Below, one piece after another: positions 7,588-16,942 of a stretch of 64,000 bases of DNA. Below the pieces are notes generated by a model. That model had not been told where the DNA came from, did no database searches, and saw only the letters and a list, made by a program, of their open reading frames with translations. The translations under genes and the position numbers were made by a program. Location: assembly GCA_964394665.1 (NCBI GenBank), contig CAYMYN010000016.1:1-64000 (forward strand). The letters run 5' to 3'. Each line of letters begins with the position of its first letter. The first letter of the stretch is position 1. The stretch comes from CAYMYN01 sp964394665. GTDB taxonomy: Bacteria; Planctomycetota; UBA1135; GCA-002686595.

Positions 7588-8949
7588 GTGCGACCGCCCC
7601 CCGATCCCACCTCCGCCGCGCACCCCGGTGAGCGCGCGGTGCCGCGCCGCGTGTGGGGCGGCACCGCGCTCCTGGTGCTGGGACGCCTGTGGGGCTCCCT
7701 GTGCACCCTGGTCGTGCTCTACGTGCTCGCCCACGAGCTCGAGGGCGGCGACTTCGGACGCTTCACGTTCTACCTGGCGCTCTTCGCCCTGCTCGACAGC
7801 CTCTCGGACCTGGGGACCGGTGCCCTGGCGGTGCAGCGCACGGCCGACGCCCCCGACGACGTGCCCGAGGTCCTGGCCGCGGCGCGACGCATCCGGGTCG
7901 GGGCCGGGCTGCTCGGGACGTTGCTCGTGGGCGGCGGCGCCTGGATCTTCGGCGAGCCGGGGGCGGGCTGGATCCTGCTCGCGACGCTCTATCCGGTCAC
8001 GCACGCCCTCGAGCTCTCCGCGACGGTCTTCAAGAACCGCATCGCCTGGGGCATCCCGGTCGCGGTGCGGGTGTTCGCGAGCACCCTCGCGCTGGGCATC
8101 GTGCTCGGGCTCCTGGCCCTCGGCGTGCACGACCCGGCGAAGCTGCTGCTCGGGCAGGTGCTCGGCCACTCGAGCGCCAACCTGGTGCTGTTCCTCGTCT
8201 CCCGCCCGCACCTGCCCCGCCGCCGGGCGGAGCACGCCCACTGGCGACCCATGCTGCGCGCCGCCCTCCCCCTGGGCCTGGCGGGTCTGTGCCAGCAGGC
8301 CTACTTCTACCTCGACAACCTGTTCGTGCGCGCCCTCGAGGGCGAGATCCCCCTCGGCCACTACAACGTCGGCGTGCGCATCCTCTCGTACACGATCATG
8401 GTCGCGGTGTACGCCTCGTTGGCCGCCCTACCCTGGCTCGCACGCCAACACGCCCGAGGACGTCTGGGGGATTCCACCGTGCGCCTCGTGCAGCCGCTCT
8501 TCGCGCTCGCGGGCCTGGGAGCGGGGCTCCTGTGGCCCTGGACGGAGCTCCTGCTGGGCCTGTTCGGCGCGGGCTTCGAGGCCGCCGCGGCGAGCCTGCG
8601 CTGGCTCCTGTGCGCGACGACCGTGATCTATGCCGGCGCGGGCCTCCTGACCGCGGTCGTCGCCATGGGGCGCACGCGCAGCATGCTCGCCATCGCGGCC
8701 ACGGGGCTGGGCGTCAACGCCCTCGGCAACGCCCTGCTCGTGCCCCTGCGCGGCATCGAGGGCGCCGCGATCGCGACCCTCGCGACCGAGCTGTGCGTGG
8801 CCCTCTCGGCGGCCTTCGTCCTCGCCCGCCACACCGAGCGCCCCTTCGCGCGCCGCCCCTGGGCCTGGCTCCTCGGCCCGGCCTGTTTCGCCCTCGCGGC
8901 CTGGGTCTCGTCGCAGCTCGACCTCCCTTCCTGGATCGGAACGCGTTAG
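7588..8949 (+). CDS. Polysaccharide flippase (MOP/Wzx-like) membrane protein
   Basis: A 453-residue polytopic membrane protein with about 12 hydrophobic segments, arginine-rich cytoplasmic loops and the MOP-family feel of Wzx or RfbX lipid-linked oligosaccharide flippases (conserved patch YFYLDNLFVRALEG and GHYNVGVRILSY in the middle). It is expected to flip an undecaprenyl-linked sugar across the inner membrane. The GTG at 7588 has no clear ribosome-binding site, and a GTG at 7639 would remove 17 non-hydrophobic residues. It is followed ten bases later by a glycosyltransferase and then an SGNH hydrolase, so the three look like a surface-glycan operon. Confidence 0.85.
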   Translation: MRPPPDPTSAAHPGERAVPRRVWGGTALLVLGRLWGSLCTLVVLYVLAHELEGGDFGRFTFYLALFALLDSLSDLGTGALAVQRTADAPDDVPEVLAAARRIRVGAGLLGTLLVGGGAWIFGEPGAGWILLATLYPVTHALELSATVFKNRIAWGIPVAVRVFASTLALGIVLGLLALGVHDPAKLLLGQVLGHSSANLVLFLVSRPHLPRRRAEHAHWRPMLRAALPLGLAGLCQQAYFYLDNLFVRALEGEIPLGHYNVGVRILSYTIMVAVYASLAALPWLARQHARGRLGDSTVRLVQPLFALAGLGAGLLWPWTELLLGLFGAGFEAAAASLRWLLCATTVIYAGAGLLTAVVAMGRTRSMLAIAATGLGVNALGNALLVPLRGIEGAAIATLATELCVALSAAFVLARHTERPFARRPWAWLLGPACFALAAWVSSQLDLPSWIGTR

Positions 8950-8959
8950 GACGACGATC

Positions 8960-10108
8960 ATGCGCGTCGGCATCGACTACCGCCCCGCCCTGCTCAACCG
9001 CGAGGGCATCGGCCGTTACGGCCGCGAGCTCGTGCGGGGGCTGGTCGAGTTGGGCTTCGGCCCGAACCTCGGCCTCTTCGGGTACTCGCTCGCCGCTCGG
9101 CGTTTCAAGGACGCCGAGCTGGGGCTCGTGGGCTCGGGCGCCGAGCTCTGTCGCCTGCGGTTGCCCAGCCGCTTCGTGCCGCGCCTGCTCGAGCGTCTGG
9201 GCAAGGGCGTCGACGACCTCGTGGGCGGGTGCTCGGTCTACCACCACACCCAGCCCAGCCGCCTCGCGGTGCGAGCGGCGCTCGAGGTGTCGACGATCTT
9301 CGATTGCATCTACATGCTCGACGCGGGCTACCTCTCCGACGAGGCCCGGGCGCGCATGACCGCCGTGGCGCGCGAGCTCGTCGCGCGCTCGAAGCGCATC
9401 CTGGTTCCTAGCGAGTTCGTCGGCGCGGACGTGGTGCTGAACCTCGGCGCGCACCCCGGGCGCGTCGCCGTGACGCCCCTGGGCTGCGACCACGTCGCGC
9501 GCGCCCTGCCCCCCGGCGGTTTCCCGCCCGCGCGCGAGCCCTACGTCCTGACCGTCTCGCGCGTCGACGCGCGCAAGAACCACCTGCGCATGCTGGCGGC
9601 CTTCGAGCTCTTGGTGCGCGAGGGCCTGCCCCACCGCTGGGTCGTCGCGGGTCCACGCGGACATGGCGCCGAGGACTTCGAGCGCGCCCTGGCCCGCTCC
9701 CCGGCCCGCCAACGCGTCGAGCGCCGGCTGCACGTCTCCGACGCCGAGCTGCCGCGCCTCTACGCCCAGGCCGACCTGTTCCTCTTCGCCAGCCTGGCCG
9801 AGGGCTTCGGCCTGCCGCCCCTGGAGGCCATGGCCTGCGGCACCGCCGTCGTCACGAGCAACGTGACCTCCTTGCCCGAGGTCTGCGGCGCCGCCGCCTG
9901 GCTCGTCGAGCCCACCGACGTCGAACGCATCTTCGAGGCCGCCCGGCGCCTGCTCACCGAGCCCGAACTGCGCCGCGACCTCGAACGACAGGGCCGCCGC
10001 CGCGCCCACGAGTTCACCTGGCGCGAGTGCGCCCGCAAGACCCTGCTCGCCTACCGCGCCGCGCTCGAACCCGAGGGCGACGGCCCGCGCCTGCGACGCA
10101 CGCTCTGA
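8960..10108 (+). CDS. Glycosyltransferase, GT4 family
   Basis: A 382-residue GT-B fold glycosyltransferase. The N-terminal acceptor domain begins MRVGIDYRP with a G-rich GIGRYGREL helix. The C-terminal donor domain has SRVDARKNH followed by the GT4 signature FASLAEGFGLPPLEAMACG, with the EX7E pair that contacts the nucleotide-sugar. It should transfer a sugar from an NDP-donor with retention at the cytoplasmic membrane face. It starts ten bases after the flippase gene and is followed by the SGNH-hydrolase gene. The sugar specificity cannot be read from the sequence. Confidence 0.92.
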   Translation: MRVGIDYRPALLNREGIGRYGRELVRGLVELGFGPNLGLFGYSLAARRFKDAELGLVGSGAELCRLRLPSRFVPRLLERLGKGVDDLVGGCSVYHHTQPSRLAVRAALEVSTIFDCIYMLDAGYLSDEARARMTAVARELVARSKRILVPSEFVGADVVLNLGAHPGRVAVTPLGCDHVARALPPGGFPPAREPYVLTVSRVDARKNHLRMLAAFELLVREGLPHRWVVAGPRGHGAEDFERALARSPARQRVERRLHVSDAELPRLYAQADLFLFASLAEGFGLPPLEAMACGTAVVTSNVTSLPEVCGAAAWLVEPTDVERIFEAARRLLTEPELRRDLERQGRRRAHEFTWRECARKTLLAYRAALEPEGDGPRLRRTL

Positions 10109-10160
10109 TGCCGGCGGGCGGTCGCCCCACGCGCGGAGCCGGGCTACCCTTGCCCCGTCG

Positions 10161-11306
10161 ATGCCCCACCCCGGCCCCCGCTCCCGTCTGCTCCGGCGCC
10201 TGACGCTCTCCTGCGCCTCCCTGCTCGTCGCCCTGCTCGTCGCCGAGCTCGGGCTGCGGCTGCGCGCCCACTTGCGCAACCGGGGCGCGCTCGAGAACGC
10301 GTTGCGCGAGGTCGCCCCGCCCACGGACGAGCCCTTCGCGGGCCTGGCGAACATCATCCGCCTCAGCTCCGACGAACGCATCGTGTACGAGCTGCAGCCC
10401 GACCTCGTGCGGCGCACCTACCACGGCATCCGGGTCGACACGAACTCGCGCGGCTTCCGCGGGCCCGAGATCGCGCCCGCGCGCGAGAACACGCTCACGC
10501 TGGTCGGCATCGGCGACTCGATCCTGTTCGGCCACGGGGTCGAGTGGGAGGAGACCTACCTGCACCTGCTCGAGGGGCTGCTCGCCGAGCGCTACCCCCA
10601 GGCCCACTGGCGCGTCGTGAACACCGGCGTCCCCGGCTACAACACGGTCATGCAGGTCGCGACCCTGCGCGCCAAGGCCCTCGACCTCGAGCCGGACCTG
10701 GTGTTGCTGCACATCTGCGACAACGACTTCGGCACGCCGGCCTTCGTGCGCCGCTCCGAGGACGTGTGGAACCTCGAACGTTCGTTCGTGATCGACTTCC
10801 TGCGCCGCGGATTCTCCGGCCAGGGCGCCCGCCAGGCGCCGAGCGCCGTCGAAGGCGGCCGCGCCTGGACCCGCGGCGGCCCGGACGGCACGCGCGAGCC
10901 CCTCGATCGCTACCGGCACCTGGTCGGCGTAGACGCCTTCCGCGGCGCCCTCGAGGAACTCCTCGCGTTGTCCCGCACCGAGGACTTCGAGCTCCTGCTC
11001 TTCACCACCTACGAGGTGCGCGAGATCTTCCCCATGCTCGAGATCGCCCGCGAGGTCGGGGTCCCCACGCTCAGCATGATGGACGAGCTCGAAGCCTGGT
11101 TCGCCGAACACCTCGGCCGCCCCTTCGACGAACCCAGCTACCGCCACACGCCCCTGGTCGTCAGCCCGCAGAACGAACACCCCTCCGCCCTCCAGCACCG
11201 CATGGCCGCCGCCCGGGTGCTGCGCGAGCTCGAGGAACGCGGCCTCCTCGAGCAGCTCCTACGCCGCCGCGGCCTCGCCTCGACGCCGCGCCCGGAGGGC
11301 GGCTGA
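10161..11306 (+). CDS. Membrane-anchored SGNH/GDSL-type hydrolase
   Basis: A 381-residue protein with an N-terminal hydrophobic anchor (about residues 14-32) and an exported SGNH domain. Catalytic Ser is S120 in GIGDSILFG (block I). A GVPGYNT stretch supplies the block II glycine, N188 in ICDNDFG is block III, and H340 in NEHPSAL is the block V histidine. SGNH enzymes act as esterases or acyltransferases. Next to a flippase and a glycosyltransferase, a role adding or removing acyl groups on the exported glycan is a reasonable inference. It is convergent with the beta-propeller gene 11 bases downstream. Confidence 0.82.
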   Translation: MPHPGPRSRLLRRLTLSCASLLVALLVAELGLRLRAHLRNRGALENALREVAPPTDEPFAGLANIIRLSSDERIVYELQPDLVRRTYHGIRVDTNSRGFRGPEIAPARENTLTLVGIGDSILFGHGVEWEETYLHLLEGLLAERYPQAHWRVVNTGVPGYNTVMQVATLRAKALDLEPDLVLLHICDNDFGTPAFVRRSEDVWNLERSFVIDFLRRGFSGQGARQAPSAVEGGRAWTRGGPDGTREPLDRYRHLVGVDAFRGALEELLALSRTEDFELLLFTTYEVREIFPMLEIAREVGVPTLSMMDELEAWFAEHLGRPFDEPSYRHTPLVVSPQNEHPSALQHRMAAARVLRELEERGLLEQLLRRRGLASTPRPEGG

Positions 11307-11317
11307 GCAAGCGTGCG

Positions 11318-13969
11318 TCAGCGCCAGTTCGCGGGCGAGGCGAAGCGCAGCATGCGGGGCTCAGGAAGGGCGAAGAGCCAGAGTTCCAAGCCGTCGGGGG
11401 AGCGGAAGAGCGGGCCCTCCGTGGGTTCGGGGAGCTCGAAGACCTCGGCGACGGGACCGTCCCAGTGGATGGCGATGAAGCGGCCGTCGCTGGAGAGGAT
11501 CGTGCGCTCGCCTTCGTGCAGGATGCCTGAGGGATGCCAGTAGCCGGGCTCCTCGGCGTCGTAGGCGAGCGAGCGGCTGCCGCGCGGGGCGCCGCTCGCC
11601 TCGAAGACGTGTAGGGCGTCCAGGCGGGAGAAGGCGACGGAGCCGTCGCGGGCCACCGACAGGGGCCAAGCACCGCTGAACCAGCGGCCGTCGTGGAGTC
11701 GATCCACGCTGGCCTCGCGTTCCCCGCCGGGACCGCGCAATTCGATCGTACCTGGCCACTGAGCAACCCAGGCCCTTGGGCTCCCCGGCCAGAAGGTCCA
11801 GAAGTCTTCCCCCGGCTCGACGCGGTGAACGCCCACGCGGCGGCCGTGCGCGTCGAACTCGAAGCGCAGGTCCATCCTGTCGCCGCCGAAGACGTGGCCG
11901 TCGCCGCGCACGGAGATCCACGCCACGTCGAGTCCCCAGCGCGAGTCACCACGCTCGGGCCTGCAGACCCGCTGCAAGACGCCTGCGGAGTCGAATACGA
12001 AGATCGCGCCGCCTTCGCCACAGATGTAGATGCGGCCTTGCGCGTCCACAGTCACGGCTTCGGAGGATCCGTCCAGCGGTTGGATTCGCAGCGGACCGAT
12101 GGACTCGGCGAGTCCGGTCGCGAGGTCGAAGCGAATGGGACCCCAGGCATCGCGGCCCCAGCCGCTGCCATCGGGACCGACGCGTTCGAGCAGGGCGCCT
12201 AGGTCGGTGCCGCTCCCGAGGCGCAGTGTGATCGGTTCGAGCGGCCGCAGCTCCGCGTCCAACCGGTGCCACACGGACTGGCCCCTTTCCTTCTCGAGGG
12301 CGAAGCTCCGCAACCAGAGCGTCCCGTCGTCGGGAGCCAGGAGCTCGTCCACGTGTCCGTACTGGCCCAGTCGTCCCTGGAGCTCGACTACCCGTTCACG
12401 AACTCCGTCGGGTCGGTAGAGTTCGAGTCGGGGCGACCGACCATTCATGGCGATCACCAGCGCCCCGTCCGGGCGGATGGCGAGGTGCGCGATCGGCCGA
12501 TCGCATCGCAGGTCGCTCCAAGCCCGCTCCGCTTCGCCCACGGCGGCTGCTGGGGGAGTGAAGCGATGTAGCCCTCCGGTGCTGGCGACCACGAGGTCTC
12601 CGTCGGGATGGAGTTCCGCATCCACGATCTCGCCATTGCAGTCCTCGATCAGGATCACCGCTGCTCGCTCGTGGTCCAGCCACGCTGCCGAGGGGCGTGT
12701 ATCCTCGGAGTGCAGGAACCAGGTGGCGCCCTGGACCCATCGCACGCGCTCCACTTCCTCCACCGAGTCGAGCTCGAACGAACGCAACACACGCCCGTCC
12801 CCATCGAGCAACGCGAACGCGACTCCATCGCCGCTGGATGGAACATACACAGCACCAATCCTCCCCGAGGCGTCGACATCGAAGTCAACCAGGTGTCCGG
12901 GAAGCTCGTCCGGCGCGGGCGACTCACCGTCGGCCTCGAAGACGACTTCGCCGAGGAACTCGAGCTCCACGGCGCGCCAGGGAGTAGTCTCCACCGCCGG
13001 CTTCGGAAGCAGGAATCCACCCAGCTTCCGGCGACCGGTCTCGCGCACGGTCCAGCCTGACTCTCCGCCCTCTTCGACCTCGAAGGCCACTCGCAAGTCG
13101 TCCTTCAGCAACGCGAGCTCGAAGGATCGCTCGCCGACGGCGAGCAGGACCGCCTGCGCCTGTGCCCTGAGATGCGCGAAGGTCTGTCCCGAGCCCAGGT
13201 CATCCTGGAGATTCAGCTCCCAGACCAAGCGTCCGTCGGCAGCGTGCAAGATGTAGCGCGCCCCGTCTGCCGGGCGGCCGGATCCGAACTCGATCCAGTA
13301 CACGAGGGCCAGGGGCGTCCCCGGCACCCCGCGCCCGGCTTCGGACGCCATTCGAGGTCCGGGCATCGGTCCCGGGAGCCTCTGCGTCACGCTGCGATCC
13401 ACGGCGCCCGTCAGCAGGTCGAAGGCCCACCACTCCTCGAAGTCCCGATCCCAGAGCGTCGAACGGAGCATCAGGGTCGCGCCGTCCCCGTGCAGGTGCA
13501 CGCCGCCGAAGGTCGGCTCGCTGGCACGCGCTCCCTCCAGCGTCCGCCCGTCCTCGGGTGGATGGACCCACAGCACCTCGCCGGCGGGCGAGAGGGCGGC
13601 GACGCGCAGTTCCTTCGGACCCTCGGGATCCTGGAGCACGTAGGCGAAGCCCGCCGCGACCCCATCGTCGCGCACCACGCACCGACGAAACGCGTAGGGC
13701 AGCTCGCGCGACCACAATGGCTCACCGTCCAGGAAGAGCGTGTAACTCGCGGCCCCGCTCCCCCTCCGATCCGCGGGCAGCACGCGCAGCGCATACCTCC
13801 CCGAGTCCGAAGTCACCGTAGCCGGCTGCAACACGTCGTTCTGGCCAGGCCCCGGGGAGTCGAAGGCGCTGCAGCAGATCGCCAGGAGCAACACCACGAA
13901 CCAGGGGATCGGAGGCGCGCACGCCCCACCGCGCAGGTTCGACGGGATGTCGGTCGTTCGCATGCTCAT
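11318..13969 (-). CDS. Exported beta-propeller-like protein
   Basis: An 883-residue protein with an N-terminal signal segment (WFVVLLLAICC) that may be a lipoprotein signal. The body is built of recurring beta-blade phrases such as DASGRIGAVY, HPDGDLVVAS, RPDGALVIAM and DAQGRIYICGEGG, typical of NHL, SMP-30 or WD-type propellers, with about a dozen repeats by eye. No catalytic motif is visible. It should lie in the envelope or outside the cell and bind a partner or ligand. Base composition is lower in GC than neighbours: 35 of 60 bases in 12841-12900 are G or C, against 47 of 60 in 22381-22440. That fits fast-evolving or acquired sequence. Confidence 0.75.
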   Translation of the reverse strand: MSMRTTDIPSNLRGGACAPPIPWFVVLLLAICCSAFDSPGPGQNDVLQPATVTSDSGRYALRVLPADRRGSGAASYTLFLDGEPLWSRELPYAFRRCVVRDDGVAAGFAYVLQDPEGPKELRVAALSPAGEVLWVHPPEDGRTLEGARASEPTFGGVHLHGDGATLMLRSTLWDRDFEEWWAFDLLTGAVDRSVTQRLPGPMPGPRMASEAGRGVPGTPLALVYWIEFGSGRPADGARYILHAADGRLVWELNLQDDLGSGQTFAHLRAQAQAVLLAVGERSFELALLKDDLRVAFEVEEGGESGWTVRETGRRKLGGFLLPKPAVETTPWRAVELEFLGEVVFEADGESPAPDELPGHLVDFDVDASGRIGAVYVPSSGDGVAFALLDGDGRVLRSFELDSVEEVERVRWVQGATWFLHSEDTRPSAAWLDHERAAVILIEDCNGEIVDAELHPDGDLVVASTGGLHRFTPPAAAVGEAERAWSDLRCDRPIAHLAIRPDGALVIAMNGRSPRLELYRPDGVRERVVELQGRLGQYGHVDELLAPDDGTLWLRSFALEKERGQSVWHRLDAELRPLEPITLRLGSGTDLGALLERVGPDGSGWGRDAWGPIRFDLATGLAESIGPLRIQPLDGSSEAVTVDAQGRIYICGEGGAIFVFDSAGVLQRVCRPERGDSRWGLDVAWISVRGDGHVFGGDRMDLRFEFDAHGRRVGVHRVEPGEDFWTFWPGSPRAWVAQWPGTIELRGPGGEREASVDRLHDGRWFSGAWPLSVARDGSVAFSRLDALHVFEASGAPRGSRSLAYDAEEPGYWHPSGILHEGERTILSSDGRFIAIHWDGPVAEVFELPEPTEGPLFRSPDGLELWLFALPEPRMLRFASPANWR

Positions 13970-14020
13970 CCAGTCCGCACCGGAGACGCGCGCGGCTCGC
14001 GACCGCGCTGGGGATCGGCG

Positions 14021-16039
14021 TCAGCCCCGCGACTTGGCGCGCGCCGGTTCGAGATCGACGCGGGTGCTGTAGTGCACGTTGCCCGCGCCCATGTCGGAGA
14101 GTTCGGAGCTCGCCAGGGCGTTGACGCCGATGCCCTCGGGGGTGTCGGCGGAGCGTGGCAGGCCGTGGACGACCACCACGCCGGGCGGCACGTCGGCCGT
14201 CGGGCGGGCGGGCAGGGTGATGCGGTCGCGGGGACTCGTGACGCGCACCGCGTCGCCGGCCTGGATGCCGAGCCGGGTCGCGTCGGCGGGGTTGAGGTAG
14301 AGGTGCGGCCGGCCGGCGCGGGCCAGGTGGCGGCCCGAGTGCGAGAAGGTCGAGTTGTGGGTCGCGCGCGAGGGCGCCGTCACGAGCCAGAAGGCGCCCC
14401 CGTCGCCGCCCGCGTCATCGGGTGTCCAGCGCGCGACCCGCGGCAGGCCCGCGCGCTCGGCCGCCGAACTCGCGAGCTCGATCTTGCCGCTGGGCGTGCC
14501 GCGCGGCGCGCCGACCCGCGGCGCGAGCTTCGTGGGTTCGCCGGCGAGCAGCCGATCGAGGCTCGCCGCGCCCAATCGCTCGCGGGAGGCGGAGAGGAGC
14601 TCGTTCACGAGCTGGCGCTCCTCCACGTCCCAGACCTCGCGCGCGAGCCCCAAGCGACGCGCGATGGCGGCGAAGGTCGCCACGTTGCCGCGCGCCTCGC
14701 CGGGCGGGGCGAGGATGCGGTACCCGACCTGCAGCCAGCGGTGCCCGAAGCTGCGGTAGACGTCGTCCTGCTCGAGGAAGGTCGCCGCCGGCAACACGAC
14801 GTCGGCGTACTGCGCGGTCTCGGTCAGGAATTGCTCGTGCACGACCACGAAGACGTCCTCGCGCGCCAGGCCGCGCCGCACGCGGCGGCTGTCGGGCAGG
14901 GTCACCGCGGGGTTGTGGCCCCAGACGAGCAGCGCCGAGAACTGCCCGGCCTCCAATTCGCGGCCGAGCTGCACGTGGTGCGAGCGCACGAGCGGCGCGC
15001 CGGCGGGCCGCAGGTCCGGCCGCTCGAGCACGTGCTCCGCCAGGCCGAAGTGGTCCGCGCTCTCGTAGTGCACCGCCTCGCCCTGCCCCAGCACGGCGGC
15101 CAACGAGCAAACCGCGCGCATCGCCGCGCCGCCGTTGCGGCGCCGCGTCCAACCGATGCCGGTCTTGATCAGCGGCCGCTTGGCCCCCGCGAGCAGCGCG
15201 AGCAACGCCTCGAGGTCGGCGGGCTCCAAGCCCGTGATCGCGCTCGCCGCGGCGAAGTCCGGCGCCTCGGCGAGGCTGGCCTCGAACTCCGCCAGGCCGA
15301 CGCAATCCTGCGTGCGCGCCGCGCGATCGACGAGCCCGGCTTCGAAGGCCCTGCGCGCCAGGGCCAACGCCAGCGCGCCATCCGTCCCCGGCCGCAGCAC
15401 GAGTCCGCGCCCGCCCCAGCGCCCCAGGGCGCGCAGGGTGTCCGTGTGGTACACGTCGATCCCGACCACCGGCACGCCGCGCTTGGCGAGCCGCTGCAGG
15501 GCCGGCTGCAGGTGTTGCACGGTGCGCGCGACGTCGACGCCCCACAGGAGCACCGCGTCGCAAGCGTCGACCCCATCGAGGTCCGGACCCACGCAATCGC
15601 CGAGCACGCAGCGATAGCCCGCTTCGCCCGTCGTGTCACAGATCCCCCCGTCGTGCAGGCGCGCGCCGAGGGCGTGGATCAAGCGCAGCGGGTAGCGGCG
15701 CGCGAGCAGCCCCATGTTGCCGCCGTAGGAGAGCCCGAGGATGCGCTCCCCCGGGATCTCGCCCAGGCGCTCGGCGACGAGGTCGAGGGCCCGCTCCCAG
15801 CTCGCGGGCAGGAGGTTGCCGCGCGGGTCGCGCACGAGCGGAGTCGTCAGCCGATCGGGCGAGTTCTGCACCTCGGCGTAGGCCGCGGTCTTGGCGCACA
15901 GCACACCGCGCGAATAGCCGTGCGCCGGGTTGCCCGTCAGGCCGACCAGCGCCCCCTCGGCATCGGTCTCGACCAGCATCCCGCAGGCATCGGGGCAGTC
16001 GAGCGGGCAGGTGGTCGCGTGCCGCATCGGGGAGAGCAT
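14021..16039 (-). CDS. Molybdopterin-dependent oxidoreductase (YoaE/YyaE-like), substrate unknown
   Basis: About 672 residues of the DMSO-reductase/formate-dehydrogenase superfamily. The N-terminal iron-sulfur site has C11, C15, C19 and C48 (CPLDCPDAC, then GVLCAK), the Cx3Cx3Cx28C spacing of the YoaE-type soluble group. GGICDTTGEAGY around residue 140 is near the metal ligand position, and VWGHNPAVTLPD and THNSTFSH are molybdopterin-binding loops. It has no Tat leader, so it is probably cytoplasmic. No electron-transfer subunit or Mo-cofactor gene is adjacent, so donor and substrate are unknown. The start is uncertain among ATG 16039, ATG 16027 and TTG 16063. Confidence 0.85.
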   Translation of the reverse strand: MLSPMRHATTCPLDCPDACGMLVETDAEGALVGLTGNPAHGYSRGVLCAKTAAYAEVQNSPDRLTTPLVRDPRGNLLPASWERALDLVAERLGEIPGERILGLSYGGNMGLLARRYPLRLIHALGARLHDGGICDTTGEAGYRCVLGDCVGPDLDGVDACDAVLLWGVDVARTVQHLQPALQRLAKRGVPVVGIDVYHTDTLRALGRWGGRGLVLRPGTDGALALALARRAFEAGLVDRAARTQDCVGLAEFEASLAEAPDFAAASAITGLEPADLEALLALLAGAKRPLIKTGIGWTRRRNGGAAMRAVCSLAAVLGQGEAVHYESADHFGLAEHVLERPDLRPAGAPLVRSHHVQLGRELEAGQFSALLVWGHNPAVTLPDSRRVRRGLAREDVFVVVHEQFLTETAQYADVVLPAATFLEQDDVYRSFGHRWLQVGYRILAPPGEARGNVATFAAIARRLGLAREVWDVEERQLVNELLSASRERLGAASLDRLLAGEPTKLAPRVGAPRGTPSGKIELASSAAERAGLPRVARWTPDDAGGDGGAFWLVTAPSRATHNSTFSHSGRHLARAGRPHLYLNPADATRLGIQAGDAVRVTSPRDRITLPARPTADVPPGVVVVHGLPRSADTPEGIGVNALASSELSDMGAGNVHYSTRVDLEPARAKSRG

Positions 16040-16076
16040 GGGGGACGGCGCCCCGCGGAACAACGCCCGCGCTCCC

Positions 16077-16559
16077 TCACTCCGCCCGGCGGTCGATCCA
16101 GCGCCCGTCGAAGGCTGGACGTTTGCGCCCGGCCTCGGCCAGGAGGTCCTTCAGCGACCCGCGTCGGATCAGGACCAGCCGTTGCCCGGCGTCGAGCTTC
16201 ACCAGGACCCCCTGGGCGCGCCGCTCGAGGGAGTCGTAGTCGAAGGAGGCCGAAGCGCCGTTCTTGATCGGCGCGCTGACGCGCAGGCCGAAGCCGGACT
16301 CCCGCGACCAGCCGTAGACCAAGGCCGAGCCGCCGTCGCCCAGCTCGAGCACGAGCAGCGGCGCACCCAGCAATTCGAGGCAGCGCCCGAGCCCATCGCC
16401 CGGAGCCAGCCGCGCCAGGGACTCGGTCGGGACCGGGGAGTCGACCATCTGGCGGCTGTAGGTGAAGCGCAGGCAGGAGCTCGCCGACAGGGCCAGCACC
16501 AGCCCCAGCAGCCCGCGGCGGATCGCCCCCCGCACCCCCTCCACCGCCCTGGCCGTCAT
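16077..16559 (-). CDS. Small lipoprotein of unknown function
   Basis: A 160-residue protein with a basic head, a hydrophobic segment (GLLGLVLALSASSC) and a lipobox-like Cys, then a beta-rich domain. The start ATG overlaps the TGA of the upstream lipoprotein gene by four bases (ATGA), so translation is coupled. It shares with its neighbour the theme of a LGAP phrase (LELLGAPLLVLELGDG against VLGAPTEVVQLG), which suggests they are distant paralogues of a SmpA/BamE-type fold. A role in outer-envelope assembly is an inference from that fold. Confidence 0.6.
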   Translation of the reverse strand: MTARAVEGVRGAIRRGLLGLVLALSASSCLRFTYSRQMVDSPVPTESLARLAPGDGLGRCLELLGAPLLVLELGDGGSALVYGWSRESGFGLRVSAPIKNGASASFDYDSLERRAQGVLVKLDAGQRLVLIRRGSLKDLLAEAGRKRPAFDGRWIDRRAE

Positions 16560-16942
16560 CCGCGTTTCTGCCAGGGCATGCCGTAGCGGGCCGCGCCGGA
16601 CTCGAAGGTCGAGCCATGGTGGCTCAGCACGCCGCGCTCGTCGAAGAAGAGCCAGACCCGATCCGAACGGGTCTGCGTCTCGAGCAGCCCGACGACGATC
16701 AGCACCAGGCCCGTGCGCTTGGTGACCGTGTGGTCGTAGCGGTAGGCCGAGCGCAGGCCGAGTTGCACGACCTCGGTCGGTGCGCCGAGCACCTCGACGG
16801 CGTCCTGAGCCGTGCTGACGCCGACCTCGAGCTGCGTCAGGGCCGCGCGCTCGAGCGGATCGTTGAAGGTCGCCCGCGAAACGAGGCACCCGCTGGAGAT
16901 GAAGCACAGGAGGAGCGAGGCGAGCCACGACGCACGGTTCAT
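16556..16942 (-). CDS. Small BamE/SmpA-like lipoprotein
   Basis: A 128-residue protein with a lipoprotein signal (MNRASWLASLLLCFISSGC). The mature part has the SmpA/OmlA (BamE) type motif, a helix then lG.P (LEVGVSTAQDAVEVLGAPTEV), then beta-strands ending WLFFDERGVLSHHG. BamE is part of the outer-membrane beta-barrel insertion machine, but many BamE-fold lipoproteins have other roles. The start overlaps the stop of the upstream glycosyltransferase by four bases, and its own stop overlaps the next gene by four. The three are probably one transcript. Confidence 0.65.
   Translation of the reverse strand: MNRASWLASLLLCFISSGCLVSRATFNDPLERAALTQLEVGVSTAQDAVEVLGAPTEVVQLGLRSAYRYDHTVTKRTGLVLIVVGLLETQTRSDRVWLFFDERGVLSHHGSTFESGAARYGMPWQKRG

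Noticed and set aside
13172..16267. A plus-strand frame of 1031 residues
   Set aside because: It is antisense to the beta-propeller and molybdopterin genes, and its arginine- and glycine-rich composition is typical of a GC-rich shadow frame.
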